Positions 1 through 7,397 of a DNA stretch of 50,726 bases are shown here, piece after piece. How positions within the stretch are numbered: position 1 is the first letter of the stretch; each line of letters begins with the position of its first letter. This DNA is from Herpetosiphon giganteus (GTDB lineage: Bacteria; Chloroflexota; Chloroflexia; Chloroflexales; Herpetosiphonaceae), in assembly GCF_016907925.1 (NCBI RefSeq), contig NZ_JAFBCZ010000040.1, positions 1 through 50,726 of the forward strand, in the 5' to 3' direction. Made by a program: the position numbers and the translations under genes. Below the pieces are notes generated by a model. It was given only the letters and a program-made list of their open reading frames with translations, was not told the origin of the DNA and searched no databases.

Positions 1-342
1 GCGCACGAGCTGGAGTTTATCGTGATTGACGCAACACCCATCGATGATGATCGTTACCTCGCGATGTCGCCACGCGGTTAAGACGTGCTCGATCAGTGGA
101 CGATAGAGGGTTTGGGTATCAAGCCACGGATTGGCGAGCCAGCGCCGAATGCGTGCGATTCGCCCAGCGGCCTCAGCATCGCTCGCCAGATGGAGCGCCA
201 CAGCGCTAAGATGGACGGATCGCGCATGGATCAAGCCGACAATGACCCAAGCCCAAGTCGCCAGTCGCCGTGCATGGAGGGTTGGATGAAACTGGTGCAA
301 CGTCGTCCAAACCCGCGTGTATAATTCATGACTGCTCCCCAT
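1..342 (-). CDS. Transposase, 5' part only (cut by window edge)
   Basis: The minus strand reads as an uninterrupted 114-codon frame from an ATG at 342 to the window edge, beginning MGSSHELYTRVWTTLHQFHP. A Shine-Dalgarno sequence (AAAGGTGA) lies just upstream of the ATG. Features typical of IS4-like DDE transposases are visible: an N-terminal helical region with RIARIRRWLANPW, and then VTIIIDGCCVNH, where the aspartate could be the first catalytic residue. The C-terminal part with the remaining catalytic residues is outside the window, so neither completeness nor family can be settled. I could not locate the terminal inverted repeat of this element to the right of the gene. The small plus-strand frame opposite it is a shadow. 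Confidence 0.6.
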   Translation of the reverse strand, partial: MGSSHELYTRVWTTLHQFHPTLHARRLATWAWVIVGLIHARSVHLSAVALHLASDAEAAGRIARIRRWLANPWLDTQTLYRPLIEHVLTAWRHREVTIIIDGCCVNHDKLQLVR

Positions 343-514
343 AATGATCACCTTTCTTTGAAGCATAAGCACTCCAAAGTATGGCATGATTGTGGGGAGC
401 AGCAAAGTGTTAGTTATTCAGGGATTGAGGCTCGGCTTGCGGCCTGCCCCCGTGCGTTTTCCACCATTCTTCTGTCTGCCATCGGCCATGATTGTGTCCT
501 CGTCGTGGGCTACT

Positions 515-556
515 GCTGGGCTGATGATACGCCATGGCGGGTTGTTTCGACAAGTA
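515..556 (+). repeat. Dispersed ~42-bp intergenic repeat, copy 1
   Basis: The stretch from GCTGGGCTGATGATACGC to TTTCGACAAGTA recurs with a few substitutions at 3478-3520. Both copies lie in gaps between minus-strand genes. The shared tail contains the small inverted repeat TTGT-TTCG-ACAA in this copy. No protein-coding constraint is evident. It may be a remnant of a miniature transposable element or a conserved noncoding signal. Confidence 0.5.
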
Positions 557-566
557 GTGGTTGATT

Positions 567-620
567 TCCACTATCCTGAGGGATACCGGATACAAGAACA
601 AACCAGCGCATGGCGCTGAT
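567..620 (-). terminator. Terminator hairpin joined to a conserved repeat (copy A)
   Basis: On the minus strand, directly after the stop codon of the 652-1104 gene, a hairpin (CAGCGC, loop CAT, GCGCTG) is followed by a U-rich tail and then by a conserved box that reads TCCACTATCCTGAGGGATA on the plus strand. The hairpin plus U-rich tail fits a Rho-independent terminator for that gene. The box recurs at 1161, 9061, 23537 and 26997. Confidence 0.55.
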
Positions 621-651
621 TTGTTGATGGCAATGAATGATCCTGACTGCC

Positions 652-1104
652 TCAATCCGTCACATCGAGCGGTGTTTCATGCCAATAACAAACGCCATCG
701 CGGCATCCATACCGAATATGGGATTCATATTCATCTGATGCAAGCACGACTTCAAAATCAGCAGGGTGCGTCGCATCAAGTAACGCGAGCAGTGCGGTTG
801 CTGCCGCAATGACCTCTTCCCGATGGGCATCCAGTGCACCAAAGGCTGATCCTGATGGGCCTTCGTAGGCCGTCATCATCCACGATTCCCCTGCATCAGT
901 CGTCACCAAAAACCAATATGCAAATGCATCCCCAGCATCTGTGGAGGTCGCGAGCGGCGGGCCAAAGCGCGCCAGTAAGGCTCCGCGAAAGCGGGCATAA
1001 TACGCCGGATCATGGGTCTGCGCCGACAACGCTGGAACGCGAATCCGCGACGCTCCATGGCTCAAGAGCGTGCGATCATGGAGTACGGTAAACGTAAACA
1101 GCAT
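652..1104 (-). CDS. Conserved-looking hypothetical protein, 150 aa
   Basis: I do not recognise this protein. It begins MLFTFTVLHDRTLLSHGASR and is soluble, with no signal peptide or membrane segment. Its C-terminal half is acidic with a short cysteine pair (CRDGVCYW). The start at 1104 is supported by GGAGGA seven bases upstream; a TTG one codon earlier is less likely. A hairpin with a U-rich tail follows the stop, so it may be a single-gene transcript. It is the last of a run of minus-strand genes, 95 bp downstream of the 1200-3020 gene. No function is proposed. Confidence 0.6.
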   Translation of the reverse strand: MLFTFTVLHDRTLLSHGASRIRVPALSAQTHDPAYYARFRGALLARFGPPLATSTDAGDAFAYWFLVTTDAGESWMMTAYEGPSGSAFGALDAHREEVIAAATALLALLDATHPADFEVVLASDEYESHIRYGCRDGVCYWHETPLDVTD

Positions 1105-1160
1105 CAATCATCCTCCGTCCTCTAGCATCGGCGTTTCGTCACGCCATGCAGGCAAACAAT

Positions 1161-1188
1161 TCTTTTGTCCAGTATCCCTCACGCTGCT
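1161..1188 (+). repeat. Dispersed repeat, copy B (inverted)
   Basis: The plus strand reads TTCTTTTGTCCAGTATCCCT and continues CACG, which is the minus-strand form of the box in copies A, C and D. It therefore lies in the opposite orientation to those copies. No strong hairpin precedes it. It sits in the 95-bp gap between two minus-strand genes. Confidence 0.5.
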
Positions 1189-1199
1189 CGAAATAGCAA

Positions 1200-3020
1200 T
1201 CATTCCTCATTAATAGTGCTAGGCTGCACACCACCCCACTCCTCGCGAAAGGCACGTGCATCGCTGAGCCAGTCGCGTTTATCACAGGATTTGCATTGGA
1301 TCGATGACCACGGTTCCGTGAACGGTTTCCCACAATCACAACACACCGTCGCGGGCGTGTGCGGATTGGCGGCATCGACAGCGGCATAGACCTGAGTGGC
1401 AGCAGCAACCCATGGGCGCGGGTCAATCCCCAACCGCCACAACCGTTCCTCGGCCAGACTCGCCGTGCGCAGCGCCTCGCCAAGTGCCTCGGCAGTGGCC
1501 TGATAGCTCCCTGATTGTGGGCTGGGGGCTTGGTCATGGGCAACGCCATACATGGGCGATTCCATCGATGCATGCACCGCCTCAGCGACCAAATACGCCG
1601 TCGCGTGGTGATTCCACGCCCACCAGACCCGCCCAACCCACCGCTCCTGTAAGGATTCCGGCGTGGGCGATTCCTGCCGCTGCACCAACTGCGCCACCTG
1701 CTGCAACACCCCTGCCCGAAAAATGATTGGCGCATGATGCTGGCGAATCGCCTCCTGGGTCAGATCAAAACACACACGCCATTCCGGTGTGATGTCGTCG
1801 TTACGCCATAGTTGGCGGCGTTTTGCAGGCTTCTTAGGAGACACGACCTGCGCCGCATGCTTGAGCAAGGTCTGCTGCATCGCTCGTGCGGCAGTCCGTT
1901 CGGTAGCCCACGGCATGATCGGGCGTGGTGGCGCGGCGGCTCCATGCACCAACCGCCCAAGCGCCGCATCAACATCCTCCCAACCTTCGGTAAGCAACCC
2001 AAGCTGGGTCTGATCAATCGCATCGTACTCATCGAGCGCATGCTGGATAGCCTCGGCTAACACGCCAAGCAGCGCAAGCCATGGCCCTGCATCGTCAGGA
2101 TTGGCCAGCACCACCGCACGTTGGGCTTCGAGCATTGCCAGGTCGTCACCGCTGATCGCCCATGCTAGCCCAGCCTCAATGGGCACAGGCAAAATCACTG
2201 GACATTCGTGCAGCGTGCGATTGATCACAAAGGCCACCACATGTTGCACGACCCGCACCCGCCGCAGCGCATCAAATCCTTCAATCACCACCCGTTGATA
2301 CTGAGGGATTCGTGATGAACGCAACGCCGAGCGCCGTGCTACTTGAATCAGGCGCATGTGCTGGATCAGCATCGTCTGCATTGCGCGTGCATGGGCAAGT
2401 ATCGCGTCAAGACTGGCAGGGCCATCGGGGGCCAATGTCCACCAATCAGCAGGCCATGGAGCGACGGGCGCGAGCGGAATCGGGACAATCAGGGCAGTTA
2501 AATCATCAGCCAAGCGCTTCAGATCACGCAATGCCTGCTCTGCCTGCCGTGCCTGGTGACTATCCCAGCGGTCGCGCACCATGCCATCGAGCGTGGCGGC
2601 AGCGGCTCCTAGTCCGGATACGAGGGTCGTTGCCTGCTCCCGCAGCGTCACACCCATGTCGCCGGTGACGGGCTGCATGGTGAGAACGTGGGCAACGATT
2701 GGGGCCAGTGTATCCGTCCAATGGGCAGGCTGAAGCGTGGCTGCGACCCGCTCTTGCGCAAATACCGGATTGGCCAACACGATGACACCCGATGGGGGAA
2801 ACGCCGCTGCCACCATTTCCAGCGCTACCGCCACCTGCTCCCAGACTTCCATCCCCTCACGCAACAAATCCAGCAGATCGCCAGCTGCATACGGAGCCAA
2901 CGGCGCAGTGGCAGGCCATTCCGCAAGGCGTGATTGCGTCAAGGACACAATGGAATCTGCCAGTTCCAACCGATCGGCGATCAGCGGTGGCCAATCGGTG
3001 AATGGAGGATTGGTGGGCAT
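1200..3020 (-). CDS. Large hypothetical protein with C-terminal zinc ribbon, 606 aa
   Basis: This is a long, mostly helical protein without signal peptide or membrane segments and of unknown function. Near the C-terminus four cysteines (CCDCGKPF and, about 12 residues later, CKSCDK) form a typical zinc-ribbon arrangement. Two in-frame ATGs exist. The one at 3029 abuts the GAAGGA ribosome site with no spacing, while the one at 3020 (MPTNPPF) sits nine bases from it, so I chose 3020. With either start the gene is translationally coupled to, or nearly touches, the preceding gene that ends at 3026. Tryptophan- and alanine-rich segments suggest an all-alpha scaffold. The zinc ribbon could bind nucleic acid or a partner, but that is inference. 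Confidence 0.65.
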   Translation of the reverse strand: MPTNPPFTDWPPLIADRLELADSIVSLTQSRLAEWPATAPLAPYAAGDLLDLLREGMEVWEQVAVALEMVAAAFPPSGVIVLANPVFAQERVAATLQPAHWTDTLAPIVAHVLTMQPVTGDMGVTLREQATTLVSGLGAAAATLDGMVRDRWDSHQARQAEQALRDLKRLADDLTALIVPIPLAPVAPWPADWWTLAPDGPASLDAILAHARAMQTMLIQHMRLIQVARRSALRSSRIPQYQRVVIEGFDALRRVRVVQHVVAFVINRTLHECPVILPVPIEAGLAWAISGDDLAMLEAQRAVVLANPDDAGPWLALLGVLAEAIQHALDEYDAIDQTQLGLLTEGWEDVDAALGRLVHGAAAPPRPIMPWATERTAARAMQQTLLKHAAQVVSPKKPAKRRQLWRNDDITPEWRVCFDLTQEAIRQHHAPIIFRAGVLQQVAQLVQRQESPTPESLQERWVGRVWWAWNHHATAYLVAEAVHASMESPMYGVAHDQAPSPQSGSYQATAEALGEALRTASLAEERLWRLGIDPRPWVAAATQVYAAVDAANPHTPATVCCDCGKPFTEPWSSIQCKSCDKRDWLSDARAFREEWGGVQPSTINEE

Positions 3021-3025
3021 AGGGT

Positions 3026-3448
3026 TCATTCCTTCAAGCGCGTGCGACTCGCGATCAAGTCCGTGCAGCGAGTAGCCACCTCGGGAAAGCGCTGGGCAAT
3101 GCCTTCCAACACCTGAACCATTTCGTCGCGATCGCGAAAAGGATAGACATCAAGGTGCAGCGCAATCTGGATGCGCCGCAGGGGCATCCCCTCGCGTAAC
3201 CAGTCGTTGATTGTCGCGAACAAGGCTGTGCCATTGTCGCTCGTTTGATAAAGGAGGATCGCAAACAAATGTGCCACGACTTCCCATGGCCAGGTATCGG
3301 CAATGGCGGCATCGAGGCGCTCGGCCAATCGCTCCTCACCTGCATCATCGATCAGTCGATCCACCCAGTCAAAGCTTGGATCAAAGCCATCATGGACACG
3401 GTGTTCTTGAATCATTTGGAGGGTTTGCTCAAGAAGCTCCTGATTCAT
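3026..3448 (-). CDS. Small helical hypothetical protein, 140 aa
   Basis: I do not recognise the family. The protein begins MNQELLEQTLQMIQEH and is rich in acidic and aromatic residues, without membrane segments. A longer frame exists upstream to 3679, but its extra part runs through the dispersed repeat at 3478-3520 and looks noncoding. The ATG at 3448 has GGAG seven bases upstream and is preferred. The stop lies next to the start of the 1200-3020 gene, so the two are probably co-transcribed and may work together. Its partner's zinc ribbon is the only functional hint. Confidence 0.6.
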   Translation of the reverse strand: MNQELLEQTLQMIQEHRVHDGFDPSFDWVDRLIDDAGEERLAERLDAAIADTWPWEVVAHLFAILLYQTSDNGTALFATINDWLREGMPLRRIQIALHLDVYPFRDRDEMVQVLEGIAQRFPEVATRCTDLIASRTRLKE

Positions 3449-3477
3449 CCATCGTCTCCAGCGTACAAGATCCCTTG

Positions 3478-3520
3478 GCTGGGTCTGATGATACGCTATG
3501 GCTGGCCGTTTCGACAAGTA
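3478..3520 (+). repeat. Dispersed ~42-bp intergenic repeat, copy 2
   Basis: This copy matches 515-556, with the shared blocks CTGATGATACGC, ATGGC and GTTTCGACAAGTA and substitutions between them. It lies just upstream of the 3026-3448 gene in its direction of transcription, so it could influence that gene's 5' untranslated region. Confidence 0.5.
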
Positions 3521-3611
3521 CGATCCCGTGTTGCGGTTGGGCCACAGCGCATCTATCATCACGCATACCATGAGCGAGTATGCGTGATTCTTTGCTATCC
3601 AGCACACTATT

Positions 3612-4448
3612 TTAGGAGACGGGTCCATCAGGCTGAACCTGATAGCCCTTCTCAATTGATCCACGTTCAGCGTCCCCACGGCTATGATCGGGAATCCAGA
3701 TCATGCCATGTTTGCCCGCTTGGCCAAACATGGGGCGTTCCGGATCATAGTATTTGAAGTGGCCACGCACGACATGGGCGCGGCGTGGCTCCTCGGCCTG
3801 CCCATGGCCAATCGCCTCAAAGCCTCCTTTGGCGCGTGGCCGCACTTTCAACAGATAATACGCGCTTGGCTCGGCGCTCGCACTAGCTTTTCGCTGGTAG
3901 TGCCGCCGCTCCTCGTCCGTTGGCGATACATGCTCGGCGGGGCAGGATAGGTGCATCGCGTTAATCGCCTTCAGGCTATAGACACAATGCAGCGCCGCGC
4001 CTGGCACGCGGCTTTGGCCAATTTTCGCATACTGGGTGGGGTTCGGCAGCAGCAGAACACCTTTCAGCATGTTGTTAATGATCTTTCCTTCTCGATCAAG
4101 AAAGATCACGGCCAGCCCATGATAGCCATAGGTTCCGTTTCCCTTAACGTGCATAAATGCCTCAAGGGTCATCGTCCAGCGCGTTCGGTCAGGGGTTGCA
4201 GGATGAATTTTATCAGTCGTCGCGCGAAACAATACACCCCGTTGGGCCATGATGTTGTCTGGCTCCACGACGGTTGTTGCCTCCACAAAAAACGATGTGA
4301 AGGGCGGAGCGACCACACCATAACTGGCGCTGGGATAGCCAGGCACATCGACAGGCAGCGCGTCGATAGCATCCGCAATCGATGAGGCATCGATCACGGG
4401 AACGGTGGGCAGCCCGATTTTCCAACGCAACCGATCATAGAGACGCAT
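3612..4448 (-). CDS. Protein with AcrVA2-like C-terminal domain, 278 aa
   Basis: The gene starts at 4448 behind a strong AGGAGG site. The N-terminal ~190 residues are unassigned. The C-terminal part reads SAYYLLKVRP, then HVVRGHFKYY, MIWIPDHSRGD and finally IEKGYQV. This H-x-x-R-G-H-F ... W-I-x-x-H-x-R-G-D ... K-x-Y-x-V pattern resembles the domain seen in the AcrVA2 anti-CRISPR family and in many uncharacterised phage and plasmid proteins; that comparison is from memory, not a search. The gene lies 74 bp from the leader-distal end of CRISPR array 1 and on the same strand. A counter-defence role is only inference, because most relatives with this motif have no tested function and no Cas12a is in the window. 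It could simply be a phage- or plasmid-derived regulator. Confidence 0.5.
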   Translation of the reverse strand: MRLYDRLRWKIGLPTVPVIDASSIADAIDALPVDVPGYPSASYGVVAPPFTSFFVEATTVVEPDNIMAQRGVLFRATTDKIHPATPDRTRWTMTLEAFMHVKGNGTYGYHGLAVIFLDREGKIINNMLKGVLLLPNPTQYAKIGQSRVPGAALHCVYSLKAINAMHLSCPAEHVSPTDEERRHYQRKASASAEPSAYYLLKVRPRAKGGFEAIGHGQAEEPRRAHVVRGHFKYYDPERPMFGQAGKHGMIWIPDHSRGDAERGSIEKGYQVQPDGPVS

Positions 4449-4521
4449 AGGAACCCTCCTCCTAGCACACGACAGGCCCATGCTCGCCATGGGATGCCGC
4501 AAAAAAATCACGCTCCCATGC

Positions 4522-5051
4522 AAACTGAACCCCTGCCTGTCGGGGCGATGCTTCCAAGTAAAATTTCTGACAAATCAATCAAAAAATATACAAAGTTTTA
4601 AACCCCTGCCTGTCGGGGCGATGCTTCCAAGAGACGCAAAAGCATATTATGAAAAAAACCCATTTGTTTTAAACCCCTGCCTGTCGGGGCGATGCTTCCA
4701 AGAAGGACATCCTGGAAGATGTTGGTGCGGTCAATGCGAGTTTTAAACCCCTGCCTGTCGGGGCGATGCTTCCAAGCTTCTCTGCTTGTCTGGCTATCGC
4801 GTTGCTTGTGGTTCTCGTTTTAAACCCCTGCCTGTCGGGGCGATGCTTCCAAGGTAGTTCCTAACAGAATAATGAACTACCTCTCATCTGTTTTAAACCC
4901 CTGCCTGTCGGGGCGATGCTTCCAAGCAAGCCAGTGGGCATTACGCTTATGACGCTTGCGTTTTAAACCCCTGCCTGTCGGGGCGATGCTTCCAAGAGGT
5001 TATTCAGGTTAAGGTAGTGCCACTGCGGCTCGGGTTTTAAACCCCTGCCTG
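4522..5051 (-). CRISPR. CRISPR array 1, leader-distal part (7 spacers)
   Basis: Eight copies of a 37-nt repeat that begins GTTTTAAACCCC and ends GATGCTTCCAAG on the plus strand start at 4522, 4595, 4666, 4740, 4817, 4890, 4960 and 5034, separated by spacers of about 33-40 nt. The copy at 4522 is degenerate in its first six bases. In the minus orientation this is the 3' end of the last repeat, as expected at the leader-distal end. The copy at 5034 is cut after 18 nt by an IS. The minus-strand repeat ends TTTAAAAC, a common form for type I and III repeat ends, which fits leftward transcription. The array is separated from its leader by the IS. Confidence 0.95.
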
Positions 5052-5231
5052 GAGGGCTGGGCTTAACATAGAATTGGTTCCCCTGCCCGATCCATCAGGG
5101 TCGGGGGGCGACACCGATCCGCCGTAGCGCGACACCCATGCCCCAATCGGGGTCGTTTTCGACACCAGGCGACTCGCTATCGGGTACGATACGGGTATCA
5201 GATCCAACCATCCCCAGAATAGGAGTCGCTG

Positions 5232-6674
5232 ATGCTGGATCGCATCATACCAAACATCCTTCGTCGCTTCAAGCACCCTGTGCCCACCGTGCCCGTGTCC
5301 GATCGTGCCCTGCTACCCACCCATCCCCGTCGTCCCTGCCCGCTCTCCATGCCGGATCTCCCCCCGATCATTGCCGCTGATCCCACCGCTGCTGCGGCCC
5401 ATCAGTGGCTCGCCCCCATTCCGTGGCATGCCCTGCCGCCGCTCAGTGACCGCCCTCGGCCGGGGCCGCGTCCCGCGCCGCGTGCCCCCTTTCTCGCCGC
5501 GTTCCTCCTCAAACTCGATCTCCAATTGCCCTCCATGGGGCATCTGCGCCGCTATCTCCTGCGCCATCCCGCCCTTGTCTGGACGCTCGGCTTTCCCCTC
5601 CGGCCTGACCCTGCCGCCCCGCTCGGCTTCGATGTCGCCGCCAGTGTCCCGTCGCGTCGTCAGTTTGCCCGTGTCCTGCGAACCTTGCCCACGCCCATGC
5701 TCGACTTCCTCCGCATGGCACTCGTGCGGCGCATTCGTGATGCCCTCCCACCGGAGCACCATGCCACCTTCGCCGACACCATTGCGGGCGATACCAAGCA
5801 CATTTTGGCGTGGGTGAAAGAGAACAATCCCAACCGCTTTGCCCCTGATCGCGCCAAGAAGCAGGTGCAACCCCCCGGCGATCCGGACTGTCGGCTCGGC
5901 GTCAAGCGCCGGAGTAACCAGCAGCCGACCCCCACCACCGATGGTCAATCGCCAACCCAGAGTAAGGCCGAAGCCTACTGGGGGTACGCCAGTGGCATTG
6001 TCGTCACCCGCACCCCCTTCGGCTCCATCGTGCTTGCCGAACACACCCAACCGATCAATGCGGGCGATATGACCTATTTTGACCCGCTCATGGCGCAGGT
6101 GGAGCAGACGCTCGGTCGCCGACCGCGCAATGGCGTGTGGGATGCCGCCTTCGACAGCCAACGGGTCTATACCTACTTCCACACGGCTGGCGGGATGGCG
6201 GCGGTTCCGGTGCGCAAGACCAACCAGCCACGGCAGTTTTCGCCCGACGGGTTGCCGCTGTGTGCCGCTGGCTTGGCCATGCCGCAACAGTTTACGTATG
6301 CCATGAACACCAATGGCCCGCCACAAGAGCGGGCACGCCATCGCTGTCCGTTGCTGTACCCGACGGCCACCGGCGAGCCATGCCCAACGAACGACAAACA
6401 TTTTGCGACGGGCGGGTGTGTCACGACGATCGGGACGCAAGTTGGGGCAACACTGCGCTGGACGATCGATCGTGGGTCAGCGACCTATAAAGCCTTGTAT
6501 CGCGAACGCGCGTTGGTCGAACAGATCAACAGCCAAGCGTATGCCTTGGGGATCGAATGGCCAAAACTGCGTCGTCAAAGCGCGGTCGCGGCGTGGACAT
6601 CCTTAATCTATGTGGTGATTAACCTGCGCGTGGTGCATCGCCAGCAGGGAACACACGACCCGATCCACGCCTAA
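5232..6674 (+). CDS. DDE transposase of the IS, 480 aa
   Basis: The frame starts at an ATG six bases after AGGAG. After a proline- and arginine-rich N-terminus, DDE-type signatures appear: FADTIAGDTKHILAW (Asp near 187), VWDAAFDSQRVY (Asp near 304) and YRERALVEQINSQAY (Glu near 430). The last matches the Y-(2)-R-(3)-E style helix of IS4-like and IS1182-like transposases. A cysteine pair between the second Asp and the Glu (HRCPLLYPTATGEPC) suggests a zinc-binding insertion. The length is normal for a complete enzyme and no disruption is visible, so it may be active. It is the only convincing plus-strand protein gene in the window, and its GC content is higher than that of its surroundings. Confidence 0.85.
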   Translation: MLDRIIPNILRRFKHPVPTVPVSDRALLPTHPRRPCPLSMPDLPPIIAADPTAAAAHQWLAPIPWHALPPLSDRPRPGPRPAPRAPFLAAFLLKLDLQLPSMGHLRRYLLRHPALVWTLGFPLRPDPAAPLGFDVAASVPSRRQFARVLRTLPTPMLDFLRMALVRRIRDALPPEHHATFADTIAGDTKHILAWVKENNPNRFAPDRAKKQVQPPGDPDCRLGVKRRSNQQPTPTTDGQSPTQSKAEAYWGYASGIVVTRTPFGSIVLAEHTQPINAGDMTYFDPLMAQVEQTLGRRPRNGVWDAAFDSQRVYTYFHTAGGMAAVPVRKTNQPRQFSPDGLPLCAAGLAMPQQFTYAMNTNGPPQERARHRCPLLYPTATGEPCPTNDKHFATGGCVTTIGTQVGATLRWTIDRGSATYKALYRERALVEQINSQAYALGIEWPKLRRQSAVAAWTSLIYVVINLRVVHRQQGTHDPIHA

Positions 6675-6896
6675 GGTGGCATGCGTCTCGTCCGTGAATC
6701 GCCATGGGGATGGCTTGGATGGATGGACGGACGCAGCCGCAGCGATCAGGCAACGGCCACAGCGGCGGATCAGGGATGATCGGTCGGCGTGATCGGCTGT
6801 CCGTACATCAGCCAACGCGGCGACGAAGCACACCGATGGGCTACCGCTGCGCGGGATTGCGGGCAGCATAACGGGCGATGGGGCGGATCTGCCCAC
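6675..6896. other. Noncoding right arm of the IS
   Basis: GC-rich sequence between the transposase stop and the right inverted repeat. I see no gene in it. Together with the terminator at 6897 and the inverted repeat at 6980-6988 it makes up about 310 bp of noncoding IS sequence. Confidence 0.5.
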
Positions 6897-6919
6897 AAAA
6901 AAACCACGCCTTGCGTGGT
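6897..6919 (-). terminator. Rho-independent terminator in the IS right end
   Basis: On the minus strand, ACCACGC and GCGTGGT pair around a three-base loop and are followed directly by a run of seven U residues. Transcription from the CRISPR leader at 7242-7397 runs leftward and meets this terminator after only three spacers. It would also shield the transposase from antisense transcription. Confidence 0.7.
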
Positions 6920-6988
6920 GATCGGCCAGCGGCGGCGCGGATCAGCGAAAAAACCTGCCAAAACCCCTCAGGAATTCGTCCAGCCCTC

Positions 6989-7241
6989 CTGCCTGTCGGG
7001 GCGATGCTTCCAAGACTGAGGGGTCGCGCAATCCATGCCCCGTTGCGTCCGTCTTGGGTTTTAAACCCCTGCCTGTCGGGGCGATGCTTCCAAGCGTGGA
7101 CCTATCAGCACGACAACAACCCCCGCACCGGGTTTTAAACCCCTGCCTGTCGGGGCGATGCTTCCAAGGTAGACATGAGGGATAAAACAATCAGTACAGG
7201 AAGTGTTTTAAACCCCTGCCTGTCGGGGCGATGCTTCCAAG
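6989..7241 (-). CRISPR. CRISPR array 1, leader-proximal part (3 spacers)
   Basis: The remainder of the interrupted repeat (6989-7014, from CTGCCTG onward) is followed by intact repeats at 7058-7094, 7132-7168 and 7205-7241 with spacers of 43, 37 and 36 nt. The 3' part GATGCTTCCAAG is identical to the repeats left of the IS. These spacers adjoin the leader and should be the most recently acquired. Including the part left of the IS, the ancestral array had 10 spacers and 11 repeats. Confidence 0.95.
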
Positions 7242-7397
7242 TCCTCTGTGTCCACTTTCGGAAATAAATCAACTCCCTGAGCCACATTCAGTCCTGCCAA
7301 TTGACCACGTACTTGCAGCATAGAGAGCATCACTGAATTATGTCAAATAAAAGCGATTCGTTCCGTTGCTGTGTCCATTGTACCAACCCTGTCAATC
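7242..7397 (-). promoter_or_regulatory. CRISPR leader of array 1
   Basis: The sequence right of the last repeat shares several blocks with the sequence at the same place beside array 2: TCCTCTGTGTCCAC directly after the repeat, CATTCAG, AATTATGTCAAA, TGTGTCCATTGTA and CCTGTCAAT. This conservation beside different repeats marks it as the leader and fixes the direction of transcription as leftward. On the minus strand TACAAT in the distal block could be a -10 element. The distal end overlaps the stop codon of the neighbouring gene (7392). Confidence 0.75.

Larger units (their letters stand above)
343..651. other. Gene-free gap with two dispersed repeats
   Basis: This 309-bp gap separates the transposase start from the stop of the next minus-strand gene. 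It holds one copy of a ~42-bp repeat (515-556) and one copy of the terminator-linked repeat (567-620), listed separately. The outer end of the left-edge IS should also lie here, but I could not recognise it. Short frames in the gap do not look coding. Confidence 0.5.
5052..6988 (+). mobile_element. Complete IS inserted in a CRISPR repeat (1937 bp)
   Basis: The left end begins GAGGGCTGG and the right end finishes CCAGCCCTC, giving 9-bp perfect terminal inverted repeats. The flanking repeat sequence CTGCCTG occurs on both sides (5045-5051 and 6989-6995), a 7-bp target duplication. Joining the flanks with one copy of the duplication restores a perfect 37-nt CRISPR repeat. The element carries one transposase gene on the plus strand and about 310 bp after it that contain no gene but end in a minus-strand terminator. 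The intact ends and duplication suggest a fairly recent insertion. The IS family cannot be assigned by eye. Confidence 0.9.

Noticed and set aside
1139-1735. Minus-strand frame of 198 codons
   Set aside because: It is an alternative frame inside the 1200-3020 gene, Arg-rich and without ribosome site.
3449-3679. N-terminal extension of the 3026-3448 protein
   Set aside because: The extra codons cross a noncoding repeat also found at 515-556; ATG 3448 has a ribosome site.
4480-4746. Open frame translating the CRISPR repeats (LNPCLSGRCFQ repeated)
   Set aside because: The frame is an artefact of the 37-nt repeat; spacers interrupt any protein logic.
5313-6440. Long minus-strand frame of 375 codons
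   Set aside because: It is antisense to the transposase, rich in Arg and Gly, and caused by high GC at third positions.
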